A DNA stretch of 64,000 nt from Rutidosis leptorrhynchoides. Its lineage: Eukaryota > Streptophyta > Magnoliopsida > Asterales > Asteraceae. The notes below the pieces were generated by a model. The model was not told the origin of the DNA and ran no database searches. It was given only the letters and a program-made list of their open reading frames with translations. Numbering within the stretch: position 1 is the stretch's first letter; every line of letters begins with the position of its first letter. Made by a program: the position numbers and the translations under genes. The stretch covers positions 58,434,001 through 58,498,000 of the forward strand of contig NC_092339.1 of NCBI RefSeq assembly GCF_046630445.1. The letters are read 5' to 3'. Below are positions 1 through 9,500 of this stretch, piece by piece.

Positions 1-654
1 GTTCACTAGTTTGTGAGCCATTCTACATGCCTGTTGTATGGAGGCGGGCTCGTGTGAACTTATATCTTCTTGGATTCTTTCCGGTAATCCTTTCACAAAC
101 GCGTCGATCTTCTCTTCCTCATCTTCGAATGCTCCCGGACATAATAGGCACAATTCTGTGAATCGTCTTTCGTACGTGGTAATATCAAATCCTTGGGTTC
201 GTAACCCTCTAAGTTCTGTCTTGAGCTTATTGACCTCGGTTCTGGGACGGTACTTCTCGTTCATCAAGTGCTTGAATGCTGACCACGGTAGTGCGTACGC
301 ATCGTCTTGTCCCACTTGCTCTAGATAGGTATTCCACCATGTTAACGCAGAACCTGTGAAGGTATGCGTAGCGTACTTTACTTTGTCCTCTTCAGTACAC
401 TTACTTATGGCAAACACCGATTCGACCTTCTCGGTCCACCGTTTCAATCCGATCGGTCCTTCGGTTCCATCAAATTCCAAAGGTTTACAGGCAGTGAATT
501 CTTTGTAGGTGCATCCTACACGATTTCCTGTACTGCTAGATCCAAGGTTATTGTTGGTATGTAGCGCAGCCTGTACTGCGGCTATGTTTGAAGCTAGAAA
601 AGTACGGAATTCCTCTTCATTCATATTCACGGTGTGTCGAGTAGTCGGTGCCAT
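1..654 (-). CDS. Ty3/gypsy Gag, N-terminal part (runs off the window)
   Basis: The minus strand is open from an ATG at 654-652 to base 1: 218 codons without a stop, continuing outside the window. The N-terminus reads MAPTTRHTVNMNEEEF. It is followed by the typical plant retrotransposon gag layout: a CTYKEF segment, then FDGTEGPIGLKRW near residues 65-78, then LTWWN, and YERRFTELCLLCPGAF with its conserved aromatic and cysteine residues. Gag forms the cytoplasmic particle that packages the element RNA. The frame is intact, so this copy may be young. It lies downstream of the PBS at 2625-2637 and of two other ORFs on the same strand, so it belongs to element 1. The long LTR and tRNA-Met-type PBS suggest a Tekay/Del-like chromovirus, but pol is outside the window and the lineage is not proven. 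Confidence 0.85.
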   Translation of the reverse strand, partial: MAPTTRHTVNMNEEEFRTFLASNIAAVQAALHTNNNLGSSSTGNRVGCTYKEFTACKPLEFDGTEGPIGLKRWTEKVESVFAISKCTEEDKVKYATHTFTGSALTWWNTYLEQVGQDDAYALPWSAFKHLMNEKYRPRTEVNKLKTELRGLRTQGFDITTYERRFTELCLLCPGAFEDEEEKIDAFVKGLPERIQEDISSHEPASIQQACRMAHKLVN

Positions 655-995
655 TTTCTTCAAAATAGTCAAATGGAACAAGTTAATCATACAGAATATT
701 AAGAGTAGTTAATAGTATTTCGTAGCATAATATGAACTCATTTATAAAAGCTTTTTCTTCATATTAGCGTTTTATAAGTTTAAATTCGGGTAGTACCTAC
801 CCATTAAGTTCATACTTAGTAGCTAATATATAATTCAACTACTACAATTCTATATGAAAAACTGATTATAATAATATTTCGCGTTCAAACTTTTATACAA
901 TATTTTACAAACTTACAATACCGCTTATTTTACATAAAGCATGAAATATAGCACACAATAACTTTGATACAAGATAGTTGTGAAGATAATTCTAG
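655..995 (-). other. non-coding spacer between F-box ORF and gag in element 1
   Basis: AT-rich stretch without a credible ORF. It contains the motif TACCTACCCATTAAG near 793, which resembles the sequence at the PPT (43545) and inside the leader (46099) of element 2. Confidence 0.5.
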
Positions 996-1679
996 CTAGT
1001 ACACAAGTCGTTCAGCAAAGGCAATAAATACACATAATTCATACGTCCAGAAACAAGTCATGCATTCTGGTTTTACTAGGACTACTTCCCATCCTTGGTC
1101 TTGTGGAACATAACCGTTATGGCCGTTGATAAGACAGCATGTTGTAACGTCGCCAAAGGGACAAGGGTTACGTAATGTCCAACAGTCCCGTAACAATCTA
1201 AAAACCTCATTTCTTACCCCAATTACCGACTCCGTCACTTGTGGGAACGTTTTGTTTAATAGTTGTAGGCCGATGTTCTTGTTCTCACTTTGGTGAGAAG
1301 CGAACATTACTAATCCGTAAGCATAACATGCTTCTTTATGTTGCATGTTAGCCGCTTTTTCTAAATCACGAAGTCCAATATTCGGATATATTAAGTCAAA
1401 ATAATTTCTTAACCCATTGCGTAAAATAGCATTTGGGTTCCCCGCAATATATGCGTCAAAGTAAACACATCGTAACTTATGGATTTCCCAATGTGATATC
1501 CCCCATCTTTCGAACGAAAGCCTTTTATAAACCAAGGCATTCTTGGAACGTTCTTCGAATGTCTTACAAACTGATCTCGCCTTAAATAGTTGTGCCGAAG
1601 AATTCTGACCGACTCTAGACAAGATTTCATCAATCATTTCTCCGGGTAGGTCTCTTAAAATATTGGGTTGTCTATCCAT
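996..1679 (-). CDS. F-box protein (At2g35280-like) inside a gypsy element leader
   Basis: An intact 227-aa ORF. Residues about 6-55 form an F-box: LRDLPGEMIDEILSRVGQ, then a KARSVCKTFEE segment and a VYKRLSFERWG end. Such domains bind SKP1 in SCF ubiquitin ligases. The middle part (DLEKAANMQHKEACYAYGL) resembles the Sel1-like segment of plant At2g35280-type F-box proteins. The end (PECMTCFWTYEL) matches their Cys/Trp-rich tail. The family match is from memory. The ORF lies 342 nt upstream of gag and 137 nt downstream of the acidic ORF, all on one strand behind one PBS, so it looks like cargo of element 1, not an independent locus. No intron or own promoter is evident. The alternative is a host gene into which the element was rearranged. 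Confidence 0.7.
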   Translation of the reverse strand: MDRQPNILRDLPGEMIDEILSRVGQNSSAQLFKARSVCKTFEERSKNALVYKRLSFERWGISHWEIHKLRCVYFDAYIAGNPNAILRNGLRNYFDLIYPNIGLRDLEKAANMQHKEACYAYGLVMFASHQSENKNIGLQLLNKTFPQVTESVIGVRNEVFRLLRDCWTLRNPCPFGDVTTCCLINGHNGYVPQDQGWEVVLVKPECMTCFWTYELCVFIAFAERLVY

Positions 1680-1815
1680 TTTGTGTTTTTATACTGTAAA
1701 ATAGACAAGAGTTAGATTCATAAAAAAATACTTATTAATACAAGCAATTTTTACATATATCATAAAGCATAAGCACACTATATTACATATATTACACCAC
1801 ACGAATACAACTATC

Positions 1816-2430
1816 TTATTCCGACTCGCTTGTTTCTTCTTCTTCGGTTTTGGTTCGTTTTGCCAAGTTTCTAGGGATATATGATGTTCCCCTAATACGA
1901 GCCGTCGTTTTCCACATTGGTTTAGAAAAACCTGGTGGTTTAGAGGTTCCCGGGTCATTGTTACAACTTAAGGACTTCGGGGGTTGACGATACATATAAA
2001 GTTCATCGGGGTTGGAATTAGATTTCTCTATTTTTATGCCCTTTCCCTTATTATTTTCTTTTGCCTTTTTAAATTCATTTGGGGTAATTTCTATAACATC
2101 ATCGGAATTCTCGTCGGAATCCGATTCATCGGAGAATTGGTAATCCTCCCAATATTTTGCTTCCTTGGCGGAAACACCATTGACCATAATTAACCTTGGT
2201 CGGTTGGTTGAGGATTTTCTTTTACTTAACCGTTTTATTATTTCCCCCACCGGTTCTATTTCTTCAACCGGTTCCGATTCTTCTTCCGGTTCCGATTCTT
2301 CTTCCGGTTCCGACTCTTCTTCCGGTTCCTCTTCCTGAACATGTGAATCAGTCCACGAATCATTCCAATTTACATTTGACTCTTCATTATTATTAGGTGA
2401 GTCAATGGGACTTGTTCTAGAGGTAGACAT
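1816..2430 (-). CDS. acidic low-complexity protein in element 1 leader, function unknown
   Basis: A 204-aa ORF and the first one downstream of the element 1 PBS, starting about 195 nt from it. The N-terminal third is strongly acidic with repeated EEESEP units (residues about 33-60). A short basic patch (IIKRLSKRKSS) follows, then a second acidic block (SDESDSDENSDD). The C-terminal part is basic and ends in TKTEEEETSESE. No enzymatic motif is visible. The alternation of acidic and basic blocks is compatible with a nuclear or nucleic-acid-associated protein, but this is only inference. It keeps an open frame next to an intact F-box ORF and gag. Several Tat-lineage elements carry an extra ORF in this position; no homology to those is claimed. 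Confidence 0.5.
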   Translation of the reverse strand: MSTSRTSPIDSPNNNEESNVNWNDSWTDSHVQEEEPEEESEPEEESEPEEESEPVEEIEPVGEIIKRLSKRKSSTNRPRLIMVNGVSAKEAKYWEDYQFSDESDSDENSDDVIEITPNEFKKAKENNKGKGIKIEKSNSNPDELYMYRQPPKSLSCNNDPGTSKPPGFSKPMWKTTARIRGTSYIPRNLAKRTKTEEEETSESE

Positions 2431-2624
2431 CTATCACATAATATCAAACGCGTTAAGAGATTAATATATCACATAATATTCACATGTTAAAAATATATAG
2501 TTTCCAACAAAATTTGTTAAGCAATCATTTTTCAAGTAAACACGGTCGAAGTCCAGACTCACTAATGCATCCTAACAAACTCGATAAGACACACTAATGC
2601 AAAATTCTGGTTCTCTAAGACCAA

Positions 2625-2637
2625 CGCTCGGATACCA
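2625..2637 (-). promoter_or_regulatory. primer-binding site of element 1 (initiator tRNA-Met type)
   Basis: On the minus strand the LTR ends ...TTTCA and is followed by GT and TGGTATCCGAGCG. This matches the 3' end of plant initiator tRNA-Met with one mismatch in the first 12 bases. It fixes the element 1 orientation and the LTR boundary at 2640. Confidence 0.75.
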
Positions 2638-2639
2638 AC

Positions 2640-3134
2640 TGAAATTTCCCGTTCTTATTGATTAAAAACGTTCCATATTAATTGATTTCATTGCGAGGTT
2701 TTGACCTCTATATGAGATGTTTTTCAAAGACTGCATTCATTTTTAAAACAAACCATAACCTTTATTTCATAAATAAAGGTTTAAAAAGCTTTACGTAGAT
2801 TATCAAATAATGATAATCTAAAATATCCTGTTTACACACGACCATTACATAATGATTTACGATACAAATCTGTTACATCGAAATCAGTTTCTTGAATGCA
2901 GTTTTTACACAATATCATACAAACATGGACTCCAAATCTTGTCCTTATTTTAGTATGCAACAGCGGAAGCTCTTAATATTCACTTGAGAATAAACATGCT
3001 TTAAACGTCAACAAAAATGTTGGTGAGTTATAGGTTTAACCTATATATATCAAATCGTAACAATAGACCACAAGATTTCATATTTCAATACACATCCCAT
3101 ACATAGAGATAAAAATCATTCATATGGTGAACAC
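2640..3134 (-). mobile_element. 5' LTR of element 1, segment 1 (split by the Athila insertion)
   Basis: Starts on the plus strand with TGAAATTTCCCG directly beside the PBS. Aligns block by block with the LTR ends at 36731 and 47253, for example a shared 'aaaatcattcatatggtgaa' block. It is interrupted after 'gtgaacac' and resumes at 20014. Together the two parts make about 3.24 kb. Confidence 0.8.
3130..3134. repeat. target-site duplication AACAC (left) of the Athila element
   Basis: AACAC directly precedes the left LTR and recurs directly after the right LTR at 20009-20013. Confidence 0.9.
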
Positions 3135-5128
3135 TGATAATGCTAAAAACGAACATATATTTCATAGCATTATTCCTCAAGAAAGACAAGCTTTTAGTTG
3201 CAATTGTTCTATTTACAAGTGATATTCGTTTAAATAATAAAAGGTGAAGACAAAAGACAGATTCGACGAATTGAAGACGCAAACGACCAAAAAGCTCAAA
3301 AGAACAAAAGACAATCAAAGAGGTTCCAATTATTGATAAGAAACGTCTCGAAATTACAAGAGTACAAGATTCAAAACGCAAAGTACAAAATATAAAATTG
3401 TATGCAAGGACGTTCGAAAATCCGGAACCGGGACCAGAGTCAACTCTTAACGCTCGACGCAACGGACTAAAAATTACAAATTAACTATGTATATAAATAT
3501 AATATAATATATAATTAATTATATTAATTATATATATATATATTATATTTATAAATAAAAACCGTCGGCAGAGAAAGACTCCAAGGGTGTGAGCTGTAAA
3601 TTCATTCTCCGCGACTCGCGGAGTTTGAAGAGGATTTTGCCGCGAGTCGCGGAGCCCCAAAAATCAACTCTGCCTATAAAGCAAACCGAATTCTGATCAA
3701 AAATTCACAATTCTATTTCTCTCTTCTCTCATATATACGATATATATATATATATAATTTATATTTTAATTTTAATTTTAATTATAATTCTAATAATAAG
3801 GGTATGTTAGCGAATGTTGTAAGGGTGTAAGTCGAAATTCTGTCCGTGTAACGCTACGCTATTTTTAATCATTGTAAGTTATGTTCAACCTTTTTATATT
3901 AATGTCTCGTAGCTAAGTTATTATTATGCTTATTTAAAACGAAGTAATCATGATGTTGGGCTAATTACTAAAATTGGGTAATTGGGCTTTGTACCATAAT
4001 TGGGGTTTGGACAAAAGAACGACACTTGTGGAAATTAGACTATGGGCTATTAATGGGCTTTATATTTGTTTAACTAAATGAAAGTTTGTTAATGTTAATA
4101 TAAAGATTTACAATTGGGCGTCCCTATAAATTACCATATACACTCAATCGGACACGATGGGCGGGGTATTTATATGTACGAATAATCGTTCATTTAACCG
4201 GACACGGGAATGGATTAATAGCCACTAGAATAATTAAAACAGGGGTGAAATTACATTCAAGGGTAATTGGTGTAATTGTTAACAAAGTAGTAAAACCTTG
4301 GTTTACACGCAGTTGATAACCTGGTGTATTCATTAAACAAAGTATTAAAACCTTGTTACAATTCGAATCCCCAATTAGTTGGAATATTTAACTTCGGGTA
4401 TAATAATAATTTGACGAGGACACTCGCACTTTATATTTATGACTGATGGACTGTTATGGACAAAAACCAGACGGACAGATTAAATAATCCAGGACAAAGG
4501 ACAATTAACCCATGGGCATAAAATTAAAATAAACACGTCAAACATCATGATTACGGAAGTTTAAATAAGCATAATTCTTTTATTTCATATTTAATTTCCT
4601 TCATTTTATATTTAATTGCACTTCTAATTATCGCACTTTTATTTATTGTTATTTAATCGCACTTTTAATTATCGTACTTTTTAATTATCGCAATTTTATT
4701 TTATCGCACTTTTATTATTCGAAATTTCATTATCGTTATTTACTTTACGCTTTAAATTAAGTCTTTTATTTATTTAATATTTTACATTAGGTTTTAACTG
4801 CGACTAAAGTCTTAAAATCGACAAACCGGTCATTAAACGGTAAAAACCACCCTTTATAATAATAATATTACTTATATATATATTTGTATTTTTATAAAAG
4901 TAAACTAATATAGCGTTGAACTTTGTTTAAAAATTTCCCTGTGGAACGAACCGGACTTACTAAAAACTACACTACTGTACGATTAGGTACACTGCCTATA
5001 AGTGTTGTAGCAAGGTTTAAGTATATCCATTCTATAAATAAATAAATATCTTGTGTAAAATTGTATCGTATTTAATAGTTTTTCCTAGTAAAATATAAAC
5101 TATTTCGTATACACCTCGCATAACATCA
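3135..5128 (+). repeat. left LTR of Athila element (1994 bp)
   Basis: Begins TGATAATGCT and ends ATAACATCA, with 4-bp inverted ends TGAT/ATCA. Nearly identical to 18021-20008. An ORF on its minus strand (3085-3462) is not supported as a gene. Confidence 0.93.
3607..3680 (+). promoter_or_regulatory. LTR promoter: two GC-rich palindromes and TATA box
   Basis: CTCCGCGACTCGCGGAG at 3607-3623 (8-bp arms around one centre base) and CCGCGAGTCGCGG at 3640-3652, spaced 16 bp, are followed by TATAAA at 3675-3680. The same arrangement is at 18491-18536 in the right LTR. The TATA box is read directly; the role of the palindromes is inferred. Confidence 0.65.
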
Positions 5129-5136
5129 AGTATTTT

Positions 5137-5154
5137 TGGCGCCGCTGCCGGGGA
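5137..5154 (+). promoter_or_regulatory. Athila primer-binding site (tRNA-Asp type)
   Basis: TGGCGCCGCTGCCGGGGA lies 8 nt after the LTR. It is complementary to the 3' end of plant tRNA-Asp with one mismatch. This PBS is typical of Athila elements. Confidence 0.85.
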
Positions 5155-6536
5155 ACTATCTTAAAAGCCGGAAGCGCAACGCTAATATAATATAAAAACA
5201 AGATTTTTAGCTTACTTCTATTAAAAATTCGTTTTTGTAAAAATACGTTTTAATTATTCAAAAATATAAAAAGAAAAACAAAAATATAAGTATTTTTTAA
5301 GATTTTGTTAAATATTTAAGTTTTATAAGTTTCTTTATTTTTATTTTAATTTATAAAAATGTAACTTTTATTAAATATCTTTTATATATAGAAAAAACAG
5401 AAAACAGAAAATAAAAAAAAAATAAATAAAGAAAAAAAAATGCGTCGAATTTGAAACCTGTCAGCTGAAATTTGAAACCCCGCGACTCGCGGGGTTTGAT
5501 GCATTAAATACCGCGACTCGCGGAGATGCTCTGACAGGCGACAAAAAACCCTAATCGAGCATTAATTACGGTAATTATTAATTAATTATTATTAAACCCT
5601 AATAATTATTATTATTATTATTAGTTTTATTTTAACATTTACTTTTTATTTAATTTATGTATTTAGTATAAATTAGTTTAATTAAATTGTAAAATTAATA
5701 GTTTTATAAAATAAATAATATAAAAATAATATTTTTATAAAAATTGTACTTTTTACAACTTTTTATATATTTTTATATTTTGTCCCTTTTTAATCATTGT
5801 AGCATAATATTTGTATTTTTAGATCATATTTAATTTTAAACTTAGTTTTTGCTATAGTTATTTTTACTCCTAGATTTTTAGGCTTTGCCGTAGAATTCCT
5901 TAAGTGCTTTTTCTTTAGACTAAGATTTAGGTGCTTTAGAATTTTGCGACGCCTTTTTAAGTTTTAGTTTCTTTTTTAAGTTATTTCCATTTGGGATTTA
6001 GTTTTTCCTGTAAGCTTTAATATTTTTAGACACCTTTTACTATGTATCAATTATCATTCCAATTAGTAATTTCAATTTGCGATTATAATTTTAAGTTAGT
6101 TGTAGTAATAAGGTTAGGTTAGTCAAGTATTTTTAAGTTTTTATAAGTTTCTTTTATTTTTCCGTCACCTTTTATTTTTCAACCATTTTTTCTTTTTCGA
6201 CGAACTCTTTTTCTCTCTTATTTCTCGCTATTCTAGTTTTAGGACATAGATTTTTATTCTACTTCTTATCTAAATTTCTTAAAATTACGAAAATTTATTT
6301 TGAGTGGTTAAATTGTTAGACATCAAAATTTTCTGGTTCGTAGTAATAGTTGGATTTGTACGTGGACCGGGTTATTGGAGCCAAACAGTCCTCAATTATA
6401 TTGAGACCAAACGAATCCTGCCCCTCTGCTGCATCTTTTGGCTATTCGAAACGTGGGCAAAATCAGAAAAGTCTATTGGTTGGATAACTTATTATAATTT
6501 TTCTTTCCTTTTAAAAACTAATAGGATATTCAGTGA
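5155..6536 (+). other. Athila 5' leader, non-coding
   Basis: About 1.4 kb of AT-rich leader before gag-pol. It holds the palindrome pair at 5475-5523. A short ORF at 6304-6585 overlaps the gag start in another frame and shows no recognisable domain. Confidence 0.7.
5475..5523 (+). repeat. second palindrome pair, in the Athila leader
   Basis: A 23-bp odd palindrome centred on CGCGACTCGCG at 5475-5497, then CCGCGACTCGCGG at 5511-5523. Same core as in the LTR promoter, but no TATA box follows within 60 bp. Confidence 0.7.
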
Positions 6537-9500
6537 ATGCACCGAGCAAGACGTTCATCACCTTTTGTACGTTCACCACCTGTAACTAGATCAAGACATT
6601 TAGCAAATATAACCGCCGTTGATTTTTCTTTAGAATCGTCATCCAGTCGACCAAGTACTTCAGTTCAAATTTCCGATAATCCATTTTTTGAACCCAACCT
6701 CACAATTGAGAATCCAGAGAATATTCAGGAACGGTTCGTAGATCCTGAACCACTAAACTTTCCTCCGGAACCACCAATCATTCAAACAGAGATTGTTGAG
6801 GAACGAACCATTAAATCAGAATCATCTAGTGATATCGATTCAACAAATTCAATTATGGAGAATCTGGAACCTTTAAGTATGGAAGACCGAATGAGAGCTA
6901 AACGCACTGGCCAAGGTCACGCAATTACTCATCCAGACATTAATGCGCCAGATTATGAAATCAAAGGACAAATTCTACACATGGTGACTAATCAATGCCA
7001 ATTTAGTGGTGCGCCGAAGGAAGATCCAAATGAACATCTACGTACCTTTAATAGGATCTGCACACTATTTAAAATCCGAGAAGTGGAGGATGAACAGATA
7101 TATCTCATGTTATTTCCCTGGACTTTAAAGGGAGAAGCCAAAGATTGGTTGGAATCGTTACCTGAAGGGGCGATCGATACATGGGACGTTTTAATTGACA
7201 AATTTCTTAAACAATTCTTTCCTGCATCTAAAGCCGTAAGACTTCAAGCAGAAATTGTTATGTTCACACAGAAACCAAATGAAACTCTATATGAGGCGTG
7301 GACAAGATATGGAAAGTTGTTAAGAGGATGTCCGCAACATGGTTTAGACACCTGTCAAATAGTACAAATATTCTACCAAGGATGCGACATCACTACAAGA
7401 AAAGACATAGATATAGCAGCTGGTGGTTCTATTATGAAGAAAACCGAAACTGATGCTTACAAAATTATTGATAATACTGCTTCCCACTCACATGAGTGGC
7501 ACCAAGAAAAAGATATCATTAGATCATCTAAAGCAGCTAGAGCCGATTCTAGTCATGACTTAGATTCCATTTCCGCAAAGATAGATGCTGTGGAGAGACG
7601 AATGGAAAAGATGACTAAGGATATTCACTCAATACGAATTAGTTGTGAGCAGTGTGGAGGATCACATTTGACAAAAGATTGTCTCAGTATTGAATTAACA
7701 ATGGAACAAAGAGAGAATATTTCATACATAAACCAAAGGCCTGGAAATAATTATCAGAATAATTATCAACCGCCAAGACCGATTTACAATCAAAGCCAGA
7801 ATTATAACCGAAATATTCCATACAACAACCAACAAGGTCCTAGCAATCAACAAGTATCCAATAATACTTACAATCAGCAAAGACCGAATTTTCAAAACAA
7901 ACCACCACAACAAACAGATGATAAAAAGCCGAATTTAGAAGATATGATGACGAAGCTAGTTGAAACTCAAACGCAGTTTTTCACATCTCAAAAACAAACT
8001 AATGAACAAAATGCTCAAGCATTTAGAAATCAACAAGCTTCTATTCAAAATCTGGAACAAGAAGTAAGTAACCTAGCAAGGTTAATAGGTGAAAGAAAAC
8101 CGGGAAGTTTACCAAGCGATACAAATGCTAACCCCCGAAATGAAACAGCTAAAGCCATTACCACAAGAAGTGGTACAACACTTAAACCACCTGAAATACC
8201 TGTAACTTCTGATGAAACTATTCCTACTCCACAAGAACCACAACCTGATCAAGATAAGGAAAAAGAACCGGTAGTTGAAAAGGTTAATGAAAATAACACA
8301 GTTAAGGATAAACCTTATGTTAAACCATACCAACCACCACTTCCTTACCCGAGTAAAATGAAGAAAGAAAAACTTGAAGCCGAGCAATCCAAATTCTTGG
8401 ATATGTTTAAACAGATAAATGTAAATCTTCCTTTCATTGATGTGATTTCAGGAATGCCAAGATATGCTAAATTCTTGAAAGATCTAATCTCAAATAGAAA
8501 GAAAATGGAAGAACTCTCGGCTGTTACTATGAATGCTAATTGTTCAGCAGTGCTGTTGAATAAGATACCAGAAAAATTATCTGATCCAGGAAGTTTCACA
8601 ATTCCATGTTTTCTGGGTAGTCTTAGTTCAATAGAAGCATTGGCAGACTTAGGTGCTAGTATAAATCTAATGCCGTATTCACTATACACTAAACTAGACC
8701 TTGGAGAATTGAAACCAACCAGAATAAGCATACAACTAGCCGATAGATCAATAAAATATCCTAGAGGGATAATGGAGAACATGCTAGTTAAAGTTGGTAC
8801 TTTAGTATTTCCAGTAGATTTTGTTGTTCTGGACATGGAAGAAGATTCTCAAGTTCCTCTCATATTAGGAAGACCATTCTTAAACACGGCTAAAGCAATG
8901 ATAGACGTGTTCGGTAAGAAACTGACCCTAAGTATAGAGGATGAGAGTGTTACCTTTTCAGTTGATATAGCAATGCAACAACCACAATCTGCAGATGATA
9001 CATGTTATTATATTCAAACTATAGATGCACATGCAGAATTATTAGAAGAATTTCCAGAATTACAAGGAACAGGAGAATGTTCTTTAGGAGAAGGTAATGA
9101 ACCAATTGATGAAGCTGAAATGTTAGCTACACTTATAGCTAATGGATATGAACCAACAACAGAAGAAATTCAAATGCTAAAAGAAGAAGACAGATATCGA
9201 TATAAATCATCGATAGAAGAACCTCCGAAATTAGAGTTAAAGCCACTTCCAAACCATTTGGAATACGCTTATTTACATGGTGAATCTGAATTACCTGTAA
9301 TAATATCGTCTTCTCTTACTGAAAATGAGAAATCACAACTCATTTCTGTGTTGAAAGCTCATAAACCAGCCATTGCATGGAAGATTCATGATATTAAAGG
9401 AATAAGTCCTTCGTATTGCACACATAAAATCCTTATGGAAGAAGGTCATAAAACGTATGTGCAACGCCAACGAAGACTAAATCCTAATATGCAAGATGTA

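Noticed and set aside
3085..3462. 125-aa minus ORF over the Athila LTR start (repeated at 18004-18348)
   Set aside because: Crosses the LTR border into unrelated flank at one copy; no domain; explained by the LTR repeat.
6304..6585. 93-aa hydrophobic ORF before gag-pol
   Set aside because: Lies in the untranslated leader and overlaps the gag start in another frame; no signs of coding conservation can be seen.
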